From NCBI RefSeq assembly GCF_016901015.1, contig NZ_JAFEUP010000001.1, forward strand, positions 1,054,001 through 1,118,000: a stretch of DNA of 64,000 nt, written 5' to 3'. This DNA is from Zestomonas insulae (GTDB taxonomy: Bacteria > Pseudomonadota > Gammaproteobacteria > Pseudomonadales > Pseudomonadaceae). Shown here in pieces: positions 46,652-55,267 of this stretch; position 1 is the first letter of the stretch; every line of letters starts with the position of its first letter. The translations under genes and the position numbers were made by a program. The notes beneath the pieces are model-generated. The model made no database searches. It was given only the letters and a program-made list of their open reading frames with translations, and was not told where the DNA came from.

Positions 46652-48517
46652 TCACTGCGGCGCGTGCTGCGCCGCCCGCAAGGCGCGGAACTCCGCCGAG
46701 GAGGCGTGCAGTGCGGCGACCGGGCCACGGGCGATCAGCTCGCCGTCCTGCATCAGCAGCACCTCGTCGAACTGCTCGAGCAGGTTGAGGCGGTGCACCG
46801 AGGAGATCACGCAGCTGCCGCGGAACGCGGCGAACAGATTGGCGTACACCGCCTGTTCGGTTTCCGGGTCGAGGCTGGCGGTCGGCTCGTCGAGCAGCAG
46901 CAGACCGCAATTGTTGGCCGCCAGCACGCCGCGCGCCAGGGCCAGGCGCTGGCGTTGACCGCCTGACCAGTTGGCACCGCGCTCGGCCACGCGGGTACTC
47001 AGGCCGGCCGCGTGGTCGATGAGGCGGTCGGCGCGCACCACCGCCAGGGCCTGCTGCAGATCGGCTGGTGTGGCGATGCCAGTGCGCCGCTCGGCAATCA
47101 GCAGGTTTTCCTCCAGCGTGCCCTCGAACAGCTCGGACTCCTGGGGGATCAACGTGGCCAGGGTGCGCAGCAGCGCCGAGCTGGCCGTGGCCGAGGCGAG
47201 AGGCGCCTGCTGATCGAGGCGCAGCTCGATGTGCTCGGCCAGGTACAACCCGGACAACAGGCGCAGCAGGGTACTTTTCCCCGAGCCGCTGCCACCGATC
47301 AGCGCGTAGCGTTTACCGCGTTCGAGCTGCAGTGCGGCGACGCTCAGGCTCGGCCGCGGCGGCGTGTCGAGCGACCCGGCACCATGCGCGCGGCGGTCCC
47401 GCGGGTGGCTGAAGCGCAGTTCGGCGAGCTGCAACGTCTGCCAGGCCGGGGAGGCGGCGAAGGTTTCGTCGTCCAGGTGCGAGTCGGCAGCGTGGCGGAT
47501 CGCATCGCCACTGGCATAGTCGGCCTGCTGGCGGGCGAAGCTCTGGAAGTGCGCGGCGATGGCGGTGATCACCCCGCCGGCCTCGGCGGCGTACTGGTAG
47601 ACCATGAACAGGTTGCCGAGCGGCAGGGTCGGCGTGGCGGTCACCGAGGACATCAGGGCGATCTCGTGCACGCCTTGCAGGGCGAGCAGCGCGTACAGCG
47701 CCACCAGGCCGCAACTCAGCGCCACGCTGAGCACGTCGACGCTGCACCACTTCCATTCGTTGAGCACGATCGAGGCGCGCAGCGGTTCGTAGATGGCCAG
47801 CAGGCGCTGCTCGATCAGCGCCGCCAGGCCCTTGTGCAGGCGCAGGGCGAACACCGAGAAGATGTTGCCGAGCGCGTCCAGCTGCGCCGCGCTGTAGCGC
47901 CGCTCGGTCTGATTCTCGCGGTGGGCGAGGACGATCATGCGCCGGTCGAAACGGGTGATCACCAGGGCGATCACGCAATAGCCGAGCACCGCGGCCATGC
48001 CGACATAGGGCGCGATCAGCCACAGGGCGATCACCGGGCCGATCAGCTTCACCGCGTTCTGCAGGTAGATGAACTGGCTCTGGGCGAAGTCGAACAGCGC
48101 GTTGCTGCACTGCCGCAGGCGGTGCGCGGTCTCGCCGGAATGGTGCTGTTCGTGCCAGGCCAGCGGCAGGCTGAACACCTTGTCGACCAGTTCGGCCGAC
48201 AGGCGTCGGCGCACTTCGAGGGCGACGTTGCGCTCCAGCACGCGTCCGGGGCCGTGCAGCAGCCAGCTGACCAGGGTCGCGGCGAACACCAGCGCCAGCC
48301 AGCCGCCGGCGCTGCCGAGGCCGTTCAGGCCCTGCTGCTGCAGAGTGTTGATCGCCGTGCCGGTCAGCCAGGGCACCGCCAGCTTGATGATCTGCGAGGC
48401 GAGCAACAGGGCGAAGGCGGCGGCGACCAGCTTGCGCACGCCGGCCGCGTAGCGCCACAGGTCGCGGTACAGGGTGATGATGTTGCCCGAAGGCCTGGCG
48501 TCCAGCGCATCGCTCAT
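46652..48517 (-). CDS. ABC transporter, fused permease and ATPase
   Basis: A 621-residue half-transporter. The N-terminal ABC type 1 membrane domain has about six helices to residue 330. The ATPase has Walker A GGSGSGKST, signature WSGGQRQRLALARG, Walker B LLLLDEPTASLD and the histidine loop SVHRLN. It should act as a homodimeric exporter in the inner membrane; MsbA- or drug-exporter-like. The ATG at 48517 avoids overlap with the divergent glycosyltransferase gene. Substrate is unknown. Confidence 0.9.
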   Translation of the reverse strand: MSDALDARPSGNIITLYRDLWRYAAGVRKLVAAAFALLLASQIIKLAVPWLTGTAINTLQQQGLNGLGSAGGWLALVFAATLVSWLLHGPGRVLERNVALEVRRRLSAELVDKVFSLPLAWHEQHHSGETAHRLRQCSNALFDFAQSQFIYLQNAVKLIGPVIALWLIAPYVGMAAVLGYCVIALVITRFDRRMIVLAHRENQTERRYSAAQLDALGNIFSVFALRLHKGLAALIEQRLLAIYEPLRASIVLNEWKWCSVDVLSVALSCGLVALYALLALQGVHEIALMSSVTATPTLPLGNLFMVYQYAAEAGGVITAIAAHFQSFARQQADYASGDAIRHAADSHLDDETFAASPAWQTLQLAELRFSHPRDRRAHGAGSLDTPPRPSLSVAALQLERGKRYALIGGSGSGKSTLLRLLSGLYLAEHIELRLDQQAPLASATASSALLRTLATLIPQESELFEGTLEENLLIAERRTGIATPADLQQALAVVRADRLIDHAAGLSTRVAERGANWSGGQRQRLALARGVLAANNCGLLLLDEPTASLDPETEQAVYANLFAAFRGSCVISSVHRLNLLEQFDEVLLMQDGELIARGPVAALHASSAEFRALRAAQHAPQ

Positions 48518-48647
48518 GGCGGGGTCATCCGGTTGGCGGTTCCTTGAGCCTAGGCAAAGTTGCGCCGCCGCACCGCGCCGGTCGACCGTCACGCAAGCGT
48601 CACCCAATCGACACAGGCGCTACACGACGCGCACCGAGACTGGCGGC

Positions 48648-49829
48648 ATGAACCAGACCAGCCTGCACGTCGCCCTGATCAGCGAAACCTTCGCCCCGGA
48701 AATCAACGGGGTCGCCAACACCCTCCTGCACCTCAGCGAAGGCCTGCGCCAGCGCGGCCACTGCGTCGAGGTGGTCCGCCCGCGGCGCGCCGACGAACGT
48801 GGCGCGGCCAACACCGAGCAACTGCTGCTGACCCGCGCCTGGCCGGTGCCCGGCTACCCCGGCTTGCAGATCGGCCTGGTGTCGCTGCACAAGCTGCTGC
48901 GCCGCTGGCAACGGCATCGCCCGGACGTGCTGTACATCGCCACCGAAGGCCCGCTCGGCCTGACCGCGCTGCGCGCCGCGCGCCGCCTGCAGATCCCGGT
49001 GATCAGCGGCTACCACACTGACTTTCCGCGCTACTGCGCGCACTACGGCTTCGGCCTGTTCGGGCGCCTGGTTGGCGGCTACTTGCGCTGGTTCCACAAC
49101 CGCGCGCAACGCACCCTGACGCCGAGCGCCGGCCAGCGCATCGAGCTGGAGCGGCGCGGTTTCACCCGCGTCGAAGTGCTGCTGCACGGCGTCGACGGCC
49201 GCCAGTTCAACCCGGCCCGGCGCTGCACCGAGCTGCGTCGCAGCTGGGGGCTCGGCGACGACGACCTGGCGGTGCTGCATGTCGGCCGCCTGGCGCCGGA
49301 GAAGAACCTCGGCCTGCTCGGCCCGTGCTTCCGCGCCTTGCAGGCCGCTCACCCGCAGCGCCAGCTACGCCTGGTGGTGGTCGGCGACGGCCCGCAGCGC
49401 GACGAGCTGCAGCAGGCCCTGCCCGAGGCGGTGTTCTGCGGCATGCAGCGCGCCGAACAGCTCGGCCGGCACTACGCCTCCGGCGACCTGTTCCTGTTCC
49501 CCAGCCTGTCGGAAACCTTCGGCAATGTGGTGATCGAGGCGCAGGCCTCGGGCCTGGCGGTGGTCGCCTATGACCAGGCCGCCGCCGCGCAGCACATCCG
49601 CCATGGGCACAACGGCGCGGTGGCCAGCCCCGGCGATGAGCTGGGCTTCTGCGCAGCCGCCAACTGGCTGCTGGAGGATGCCGAAGCGCTGCGCCGGGTG
49701 CGCTTGAACGCCCGCCAGCATGCCGGCCAGCAGGGTTGGCCGGCGATCGTGCAGCGCTTCGAGGCGTTCCTGCAGGCGGCCTGCCAGCACGTCAGCGGAC
49801 CGCTCGCCGGCCCTGCACAACAATCCTGA
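48648..49829 (+). CDS. GT4-family glycosyltransferase
   Basis: A 393-residue GT-B enzyme. The N-terminal glycine-rich block is SETFAPEINGVANTLLHL, the centre has VSGYHTDFPRYC-like residues, HGVDGRQFNP, the nucleotide region VGRLAPEKNL, and the E-x7-E donor site LSETFGNVVIEAQASG. This resembles GDP-mannose-dependent mannosyltransferases such as MgtA and plant-like SqdX enzymes, so transfer of a sugar to a lipid is likely. The start lacks a strong ribosome site. It is divergent from the ABC exporter. Confidence 0.9.
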   Translation: MNQTSLHVALISETFAPEINGVANTLLHLSEGLRQRGHCVEVVRPRRADERGAANTEQLLLTRAWPVPGYPGLQIGLVSLHKLLRRWQRHRPDVLYIATEGPLGLTALRAARRLQIPVISGYHTDFPRYCAHYGFGLFGRLVGGYLRWFHNRAQRTLTPSAGQRIELERRGFTRVEVLLHGVDGRQFNPARRCTELRRSWGLGDDDLAVLHVGRLAPEKNLGLLGPCFRALQAAHPQRQLRLVVVGDGPQRDELQQALPEAVFCGMQRAEQLGRHYASGDLFLFPSLSETFGNVVIEAQASGLAVVAYDQAAAAQHIRHGHNGAVASPGDELGFCAAANWLLEDAEALRRVRLNARQHAGQQGWPAIVQRFEAFLQAACQHVSGPLAGPAQQS

Positions 49830-49832
49830 CGG

Positions 49833-49860
49833 CAAAAAAAAGCCCCGGGGATACCGGGGC
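49833..49860 (-). terminator. Intrinsic terminator of the Old Yellow Enzyme gene
   Basis: A GCCCCGG/CCGGGGC stem followed by eight T residues on the minus strand, 45 bases past the oxidoreductase stop. It adjoins the stop of the convergent glycosyltransferase gene. Confidence 0.85.
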
Positions 49861-49904
49861 GAGGGAGAGGTGCGCGGGGAAAGACCGCGCACCGGGGTAA
49901 GTCA

Positions 49905-51011
49905 TCAGGCCAGGCTGGTCAGCGCGTCGCGGCTGAACGGCAGGATGTCGCTCTCACGGCCGTCGCGAATCTTCGCCGCCCACTCCGGATCGACGATCAG
50001 CGCGCGGCCCACCGCGACCAGGTCGAATTCCTGTTTGTTGAGACGCTCGAGCAGGCCTTCGATGCCAGCCGGCTGAGCGACTTCGTCGGTCTTGCCGAAG
50101 AACTGCATGAACTCGCTGCCGGACAGGCCGACGCTGCCCACGGTGATGGTCGGCTTGCCGGTCAACTTGCGCGTCCAGCCGGCCAGGTTGAGGTCAGAAC
50201 CGTCGAATTCCGGCTCCCAGAAGCGGCGGTTGGAGCAGTGGAAGATGTCCACGCCGGCGTCGGACAGCGGCTTGAGGAAGGCTTCCAGGGCTTCCGGGGT
50301 GGTGACCAGGCGCGCGGTGTAGTCCTGCTGCTTCCACTGCGAGAAGCGGAAGATGATGGTGAAGTCCGGGCCGACCGCAGCGCGCACGGCCTGGATCAGC
50401 TCGATGGCGAAGCGCGAACGGTTGGCCAGGTCGCCGCCGTACTGGTCGGTACGCTTGTTGCTGCCTTCCCAGAAGAACTGGTCGATCAGGTAGCCGTGGG
50501 CGCCGTGGATTTCCACGCCGTCCATGCCGATGGCCTTGGCGTCCTTGGCGGCCTGGGCGAAGGCGGCGATCACTTCATCGATGTCCTGCTGGGTCATCTC
50601 GTGGACGATTTCCACGCCGTCCTTGATCTTGCCGCTCGGGCCGTAGCCGGGAACGCTGGCATCCGGCTCGACACCGAGGCGGCGTACGGCGCCGACGTGC
50701 CACAGTTGCGGAACAATCTTGCCGCCTTCGGCGTGCACTGCATCGACCACTTTCTTCCAGCCGGCCAGGGCTTCTTCACCGTGGAAATACGGCACGTTGG
50801 CGTAACCGTTGGCGGCCTTGTGGCCGACGGTGGTGCCCTCGGTGACGATCAGCCCGACGCCGGCGGCGGCGCGGCGACGGTAGTACTCGACCACACCTTC
50901 ATGCGGAATGCCGTTCGGCGAGAAATTGCGCGTCATCGGGGCCATCACCACGCGGGTCGGCAGTTCCAGGGCGCCAAGGCGGAAGGGCTCGAACAGGGCT
51001 TTTACGGTCAT
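49905..51011 (-). CDS. Old Yellow Enzyme-family NAD(P)H:flavin oxidoreductase
   Basis: A 368-residue FMN TIM-barrel enzyme. Marks are LPTRVVMAPMTRNFS, LIVTEGTTV, GKIVPQLWHVG, the substrate pair in GVEIHGAHGYLIDQFFW, and VAVGRALIVDPEWA. It reduces activated C=C bonds or nitro compounds. GGAGA precedes the ATG. The tetR gene upstream is on the same strand, and both carry the same operator-like sequence before their starts, so electrophile-controlled expression like nemRA is likely. Confidence 0.92.
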   Translation of the reverse strand: MTVKALFEPFRLGALELPTRVVMAPMTRNFSPNGIPHEGVVEYYRRRAAAGVGLIVTEGTTVGHKAANGYANVPYFHGEEALAGWKKVVDAVHAEGGKIVPQLWHVGAVRRLGVEPDASVPGYGPSGKIKDGVEIVHEMTQQDIDEVIAAFAQAAKDAKAIGMDGVEIHGAHGYLIDQFFWEGSNKRTDQYGGDLANRSRFAIELIQAVRAAVGPDFTIIFRFSQWKQQDYTARLVTTPEALEAFLKPLSDAGVDIFHCSNRRFWEPEFDGSDLNLAGWTRKLTGKPTITVGSVGLSGSEFMQFFGKTDEVAQPAGIEGLLERLNKQEFDLVAVGRALIVDPEWAAKIRDGRESDILPFSRDALTSLA

Positions 51012-51036
51012 GCGTGTCTCCTGAATACCGGCCAGG

Positions 51037-51051
51037 CGACCGGTCGTCTCG
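51037..51051 (-). promoter_or_regulatory. TetR operator-like site before the Old Yellow Enzyme gene
   Basis: CGACCGGTCG is a perfect 10-bp palindrome inside CGACCGGTCGTCTCG, 26 bases before the oxidoreductase start. The 14 bases GACCGGTCGTCTCG are repeated exactly in front of the tetR gene. Confidence 0.65.
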
Positions 51052-51070
51052 TCGGTGAAGTTTTAAAAAA

Positions 51071-51661
51071 TCAGGCCTGCAGCAAACGCTCCAGGCGGTC
51101 GACAAACGCGTGCATCGGGGCGGTATTGCCGACCTTGAGGCGGGTCAGCACACCCTGCCAGGCATTGGCGATGAAGGCCGCCAGGCCGGCGCAATCTTCC
51201 TCGGCAGCCAGTTCACCGGCCGCACGGGCTTCTTCCAGACACTGCTGGAGGATGTTTTCGGAACGCTGCAGCACCGCCTCGACCTGCGTGCCGATGGCCG
51301 GCAGCAGTTCCGCCATCTCGAAGCTCAGGCTGCCGATGAAGCAGTGGTACTCGAGCTTTTCCTGCTGCTCGAAGTGCGCCAGCAACTCGCGGTAGTAGGC
51401 AACGATGCGCGTCCGCGGGCTCAGCTGCGGATTGCCCAGGGCCTGCGCGTAGCGCTGCAGGCGCGGGGTGTAGACGTGCTCGAGGGCCTGCAGGGCGAAG
51501 TCTTCCTTGCTGGCGAAGTAGTGGTAGAACGAGCCCTTGGGGATGCCAGCGGCCTGGACGATCTCCTGCACGCCGGTGCCGTGATAACCGCGGCGGGTCA
51601 TCACCTCGGCGCCTTTGGCGAGGATCAGGTCACGCTTGTCGAGTCGGGTCGATGTATTCAT
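51071..51661 (-). CDS. TetR-family regulator, NemR-like
   Basis: A 196-residue TetR regulator. The helix-turn-helix is GYHGTGVQEIVQAAGIPKGSFYHYFASKEDF, and the C-terminal domain has CFIGSLSFEMAE with a cysteine that could sense electrophiles. The ATG at 51661 is chosen over a start 12 codons upstream that would cover its own operator. It lies just upstream of the Old Yellow Enzyme gene on the same strand. Confidence 0.9.
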   Translation of the reverse strand: MNTSTRLDKRDLILAKGAEVMTRRGYHGTGVQEIVQAAGIPKGSFYHYFASKEDFALQALEHVYTPRLQRYAQALGNPQLSPRTRIVAYYRELLAHFEQQEKLEYHCFIGSLSFEMAELLPAIGTQVEAVLQRSENILQQCLEEARAAGELAAEEDCAGLAAFIANAWQGVLTRLKVGNTAPMHAFVDRLERLLQA

Positions 51662-51675
51662 AGCGGCAAGAATAT

Positions 51676-51689
51676 GACCGGTCGTCTCG
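51676..51689 (-). promoter_or_regulatory. TetR operator-like site before the tetR gene
   Basis: GACCGGTCGTCTCG, 14 bases identical to the site before the Old Yellow Enzyme gene, stands 14 bases upstream of the tetR start. It fits autorepression. Confidence 0.65.
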
Positions 51690-51726
51690 CCCGCCAAGCA
51701 CTATTGATGACGGTGATCACTGCCCA

Positions 51727-51799
51727 TGTAGGAGCGAATTCATTCGCGATGGGGTTCGTCCGGCGACGCCGGTTGATCGCGAATGAATTCGCTCCTACA
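51727..51799. repeat. REP-type inverted pair (REPIN)
   Basis: Two perfect inverted copies of a 24-base sequence (51727-51750 and 51776-51799, beginning TGTAGGAGCGAATTCATTCG) flank a 25-base centre with its own small CCGGC/GCCGG hairpin. This is the GTAGGAGCGA...TCGCTCCTAC type repeat scattered through Pseudomonas genomes. The right arm contains the stop codon of the nitroreductase gene. Confidence 0.9.
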
Positions 51800-52532
51800 G
51801 CCAAGTCACGTGCTGCTCCAGCGGGAAGCGCAGGCGCGAGTTGTAGACGCCCTTCTCGCCCTGCCGGCCGACCGCGAGGATCATGATCGGGATGGCCTGG
51901 CGCGGGAGGTCGAGCACCTTGCGCAGGCGCACCTCGTCGAAGCCTTCCATCGGGCACGTGGCATAGCCGTGGCTCTGGAAGGCCAGCATCAGGTTCTCCG
52001 CCGCCAGGGCCGTGGACTTCACCGCCCAGATGCGCATGTCGGCGCGGCTGTTCGGCTTGCGCATCAGCGCCCTACGCAGACCGACGATCCGCACCAGCTG
52101 GCGCTTGAACAGACCGAGCAGGCCGAACGGCCCCTGGTTGTACTGGAACTGCGCGGTGCCGGAATAGAACTTGCGGGTGATCTCCGGGATTTTCTCCTGC
52201 GGCCAGTACTCCAGAACCTTGTCACAGGCCTCGCGCCAGGTGTCCGGGCGCGCCAGCACGGCGATCAGCAGCGGCGCCTTGGCGGCGTTCTGGCCCATGC
52301 ACACCGGCACCAGCCGCTGGCGCAGCGCCTCGTCGCGAATCACCTGGAAACTCCACGGCTGCAGGTTGCACGAGTTGGGCGCCAGCACGGCCATGCCCAG
52401 GCAGTCGCGAATCACTTCGTCGGGCACCGCTTCGGCGGTGAAACGGCGCACCGAGCGACGGCTTTCGATCAAGGCGCGCAAAGCCGCCGGCGAAGCCAGG
52501 GCCACAGATTCATCGGAGGGGAAGCTGGTCAT
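51795..52532 (-). CDS. Nitroreductase-family protein
   Basis: A 245-residue FMN-dependent nitroreductase. Visible are the N-terminal SRRSVRRFTAEAVPDE, APNSCNLQPWSFQVI, SAxENLMLAFQSHGYATCPMEGF-like AAENLMLAFQSHGYATCP, and IPIMILAVGRQGEKGV. It should reduce nitro or quinone-like compounds with NAD(P)H. AAGGA precedes the ATG. The TAG stop lies in the right arm of a REP pair, so the last codons may have been set by repeat insertion. Confidence 0.88.
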   Translation of the reverse strand: MTSFPSDESVALASPAALRALIESRRSVRRFTAEAVPDEVIRDCLGMAVLAPNSCNLQPWSFQVIRDEALRQRLVPVCMGQNAAKAPLLIAVLARPDTWREACDKVLEYWPQEKIPEITRKFYSGTAQFQYNQGPFGLLGLFKRQLVRIVGLRRALMRKPNSRADMRIWAVKSTALAAENLMLAFQSHGYATCPMEGFDEVRLRKVLDLPRQAIPIMILAVGRQGEKGVYNSRLRFPLEQHVTWL

Positions 52533-52629
52533 GGGCGGATTCCTTGGGCAAGGGCTCAATTAAGCCGCTGAGTGGAATCGACAACAACCGCAGGGCAGGA
52601 AAGGCAGGCGAGTTTGGCGCAAATGGCCT

Positions 52630-52654
52630 GCTCCCAGCCGGGAAGGCTGGGAGC
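52630..52654 (-). terminator. 10-bp hairpin after the glutathione peroxidase gene
   Basis: GCTCCCAGCC/GGCTGGGAGC, a perfect 10-bp stem with a 5-base loop, 7 bases past the stop. There is no T-run, so termination strength is unsure. Confidence 0.5.
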
Positions 52655-52661
52655 GCGGGGG

Positions 52662-53144
52662 TCAGGCGAGGGCTTTCTCGATGGCCTGGACCAGCGCCGG
52701 ATCGTCCGGCGCGGTGCGCGGCGAGAAGCGCGCCAGCACGCGGCCGTCCTTGCCGACCAGGAACTTCTCGAAATTCCAGGTGATGTCGCCGGGGAACTCG
52801 GCGCCCTCACCGGCAAGCAGACGGTACAGCGGATGGCGCGCCGGGCCGTTGACCTCGAGCTTGCTGGCCAGCGGGAAGCTCACGCCGTAGTTCAGGCTGC
52901 AGAACTCGCGGATCTCCTCCTCGCTGCCCGGCTCCTGACCGGCAAACTGGTTGCACGGCAGGCCAAGCACGCTGAAGCCCTGCTCGCGGTACGCCTGATA
53001 GAGGTTTTCCAGGCCGGCGTACTGCGGGGTCAGCCCGCATTTCGAAGCGACATTCACCACCAGCACCACCTGGCCCTTGAAGGGCGCCAGCGGCAGGTCC
53101 TCGCCACCCAGCGCATGAAGATTGATGTCGTGAAAGGCACTCAT
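52662..53144 (-). CDS. Glutathione peroxidase family protein
   Basis: A 160-residue thioredoxin-fold peroxidase. The catalytic cysteine (not selenocysteine) is in NVASKCGLTPQ (Cys36), with LGLPCNQFAGQEPG and the tryptophan motif WNFEKFLVGKDG. Bacterial relatives usually use thioredoxin and reduce lipid or organic hydroperoxides. GGGGAGA precedes the ATG. It lies just downstream of slyD, separated by a terminator. Confidence 0.93.
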   Translation of the reverse strand: MSAFHDINLHALGGEDLPLAPFKGQVVLVVNVASKCGLTPQYAGLENLYQAYREQGFSVLGLPCNQFAGQEPGSEEEIREFCSLNYGVSFPLASKLEVNGPARHPLYRLLAGEGAEFPGDITWNFEKFLVGKDGRVLARFSPRTAPDDPALVQAIEKALA

Positions 53145-53168
53145 GTCGATCTCCCCATAACGGACAAA

Positions 53169-53190
53169 AAAGGCGCCCGCAGGCGCCTTT
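53169..53190 (-). terminator. Intrinsic terminator of slyD
   Basis: AAAGGCGCC/GGCGCCTTT with a 4-base loop and a T-run on the minus strand, 70 bases past the slyD stop. Confidence 0.8.
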
Positions 53191-53259
53191 CCGGTGAATT
53201 CAGCTTAGCAGCTGAATCCGCGCTGATGCGATCTCGCTAGCGGGATCGCGACGCGCTGC

Positions 53260-53745
53260 TTAGTGGTGGTGACCACCTTCGCCGTGGATATGACCGTGGG
53301 CGATTTCTTCGGCGCTGGCGTCACGCACAGCGACCACCTTGACCTTGAAGTTCAGGCGCTGGCCGGCCAGCGGGTGGTTGCCGTCGACGGTCACGTCGTC
53401 GCCGTCGATGTCGCGGATGGTGACGATCTGCATGCCGCCGTTCGGTGCGGAAGCGTGGAACTGCATGCCCACTTCCAGCTCATCGACGCCTTCGAACATG
53501 CTGCGGTTCAGGGTGCTGACCAGCTCGGCGCTGTACTCGCCGTAGGCTTCTTCCGGCTCGATGCTGACGTCCAGTTCGTCGCCGGCTTGCTTGCCGACCA
53601 GGGCCTTTTCCAGGCCGACGATGATGTTGCCGGTGCCGTGCAGGTAGACCAGCGGCGCGCCGCCTGCGGAGCTGTCGATGACCTCGCCGGCGTCGTTGGT
53701 GAGGGTATAGTCGATGGAGACAGCCTTGTTGTCGGCGATCAGCAT
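53260..53745 (-). CDS. slyD: SlyD-type FKBP peptidyl-prolyl isomerase
   Basis: A 161-residue cytoplasmic chaperone/prolyl isomerase. It has the FKBP half YTLTNDAGEVIDSS and LVYLHGTGNIIVGLEKALVGK, the insert-in-flap domain (VSIEPEEAYGEYSAELV to GQRLNFKVKVV) and a short histidine-rich tail HGHIHGEGGHHH that could bind nickel. The tail is much shorter than in E. coli SlyD. Its start region is divergent from the DUF3565 gene. Confidence 0.93.
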   Translation of the reverse strand: MLIADNKAVSIDYTLTNDAGEVIDSSAGGAPLVYLHGTGNIIVGLEKALVGKQAGDELDVSIEPEEAYGEYSAELVSTLNRSMFEGVDELEVGMQFHASAPNGGMQIVTIRDIDGDDVTVDGNHPLAGQRLNFKVKVVAVRDASAEEIAHGHIHGEGGHHH

Positions 53746-53757
53746 GAGGGCGAACCT

Positions 53758-54048
53758 TTGCGAAAGAATGATGAACGGGCAAGTTTAACCAACGCTCCGG
53801 GCGAAAGCGACCCGCCCACGGACGGACGGAATGCCCACGCCAGCGCCCGCATCGTCGGTTTTCACCAGGACGAGGAAGGCCATTGGGTGGCGGAGCTGTC
53901 GTGCGGCCATACTCAGCACATGCGCCACCTGCCGCCGTGGCAATCGCGGCCCTGGACGCAGGACGCCGAAGCCCGCGCGGCGCGCATCGGCGAGGCTTTT
54001 GCCTGTGGCTGGTGCGCCCAGGAAGTCACCGCCGACAAGGAGTTCTGA
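53758..54048 (+). CDS. DUF3565 family protein (start uncertain)
   Basis: A small protein whose core reads [33 protein letters not shown] and ACGWCAQEV, which is DUF3565; the cysteine-histidine spacing suggests a zinc site. There is no ATG or GTG before the core in this frame. A TTG at 53758 with GAGGG upstream would give 96 residues, but the core starts only at 53851, so a rarer start or a lost start codon is possible. It ends 2 bases before ackA, so coupling is likely. Confidence 0.65.
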   Translation: MRKNDERASLTNAPGESDPPTDGRNAHASARIVGFHQDEEGHWVAELSCGHTQHMRHLPPWQSRPWTQDAEARAARIGEAFACGWCAQEVTADKEF

Positions 54049-54050
54049 GC

Positions 54051-55238
54051 ATGCCGGCACGCAATATTCTGGTCATCAATTGCGGCAGTTCGTCGATCAA
54101 GTTCGCGCTGGTCAACGAGGCCCATTCGCAGTTCGCCCTGAGCGGCATCGCCGAACGCCTCGGCCACCCGGAAGCGTTGCTGCGCTGGCAGCGCGGCGGC
54201 GAGCAGGACAGCCTGATGATTCCCGGCGCCGACCACCGCGCCGCCCTCGCCCAGCTGCTGCCGCTGGTGCAGGGCGCCGCCGGCGGCAAGCTGCACGGCA
54301 TCGGCCATCGCGTGGTGCACGGCGGCGAACGCTTCACCCGCGCCCATCGCATCGATGCCCAGGTGCTCGAAGCGATCCGCGCCACCGCGCCGCTCGCGCC
54401 GCTGCACAACCCGGCCAACCTGCTCGGAATCGAAGCCGCGCTGAAGCTCTACCCGACCCTGCCGCAGGTGGCGGTGTTCGACACCGCGTTCCACCAGACC
54501 CTGCCCGAGCACGCCTTCCGCTATGCCCTGCCGGAAAGCCTGTACCGCGAGCATGGCCTGCGCCGCTACGGCTTCCACGGCACCAGCCACCGCTACGTCA
54601 GCCACCGTGCCGCGGAGATGGCCGGGCTGGCGTTCGGCGACAGCAGCTGGCTGTCGGCGCACCTCGGCAATGGCTGCTCGACCTGCGCCATCGTCAACGG
54701 CCAGAGCCGCGACACCAGCATGGGCCTGACGCCGCTGGAGGGCCTGGCGATGGGCACCCGCAGCGGCGACGTCGACCCCAACCTGCACGCGCACCTGAAC
54801 CGCAGCCTGGGCTGGAGCCTGGAGCGCATCGAGCGCCTGCTCAATCACGAGAGCGGCCTGCTCGGCCTGTCCGGGCTGTCCAACGACATGCGCAGCCTCG
54901 AGCAGGCGCGCGACCAGGGGCACGCCGGGGCGACCCTGGCCATCGAGGTGTTCTGCTATCGGCTGGCGAAATCGCTGGCCGCGCTGAGCTGCGCGCTGCC
55001 GCAGCTGGACGGGCTGATCTTCACCGGCGGGATCGGCGAGAACTCGCCGCTGGTGCGCAGCAAGACCGTCACGCACCTCAAGCTGCTCAACCTGAGCCTC
55101 GACAAGGCGGCCAACGCGCGCTGCATCCGCGGCGTGGCCGGGGCGATTCACACCCAGGGGCATCCGCGCGTACTGGTGGTGCCGACCAACGAGGAGCGGC
55201 AGATCGCCCTCGACACCCTGACCCTGCTCGACCACTGA
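54051..55238 (+). CDS. ackA: Acetate kinase
   Basis: A 395-residue enzyme converting acetyl phosphate and ADP to acetate and ATP. The first ATPase motif is [12 protein letters not shown], followed by [43 protein letters not shown] and [14 protein letters not shown]. It forms an operon with pta, 29 bases downstream, for acetate overflow and anaerobic survival by pyruvate fermentation. Confidence 0.96.
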   Translation: MPARNILVINCGSSSIKFALVNEAHSQFALSGIAERLGHPEALLRWQRGGEQDSLMIPGADHRAALAQLLPLVQGAAGGKLHGIGHRVVHGGERFTRAHRIDAQVLEAIRATAPLAPLHNPANLLGIEAALKLYPTLPQVAVFDTAFHQTLPEHAFRYALPESLYREHGLRRYGFHGTSHRYVSHRAAEMAGLAFGDSSWLSAHLGNGCSTCAIVNGQSRDTSMGLTPLEGLAMGTRSGDVDPNLHAHLNRSLGWSLERIERLLNHESGLLGLSGLSNDMRSLEQARDQGHAGATLAIEVFCYRLAKSLAALSCALPQLDGLIFTGGIGENSPLVRSKTVTHLKLLNLSLDKAANARCIRGVAGAIHTQGHPRVLVVPTNEERQIALDTLTLLDH

Positions 55239-55267
55239 CCCTTTTTCGTTTTGCCCAAGGAAGCGCC

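Noticed and set aside
53831..55267. Extension of pta upstream to an ATG at 53831
   Set aside because: It would run through ackA in another frame with a low-complexity sequence; the ATG at 55268 has a good ribosome site and begins the known domain.
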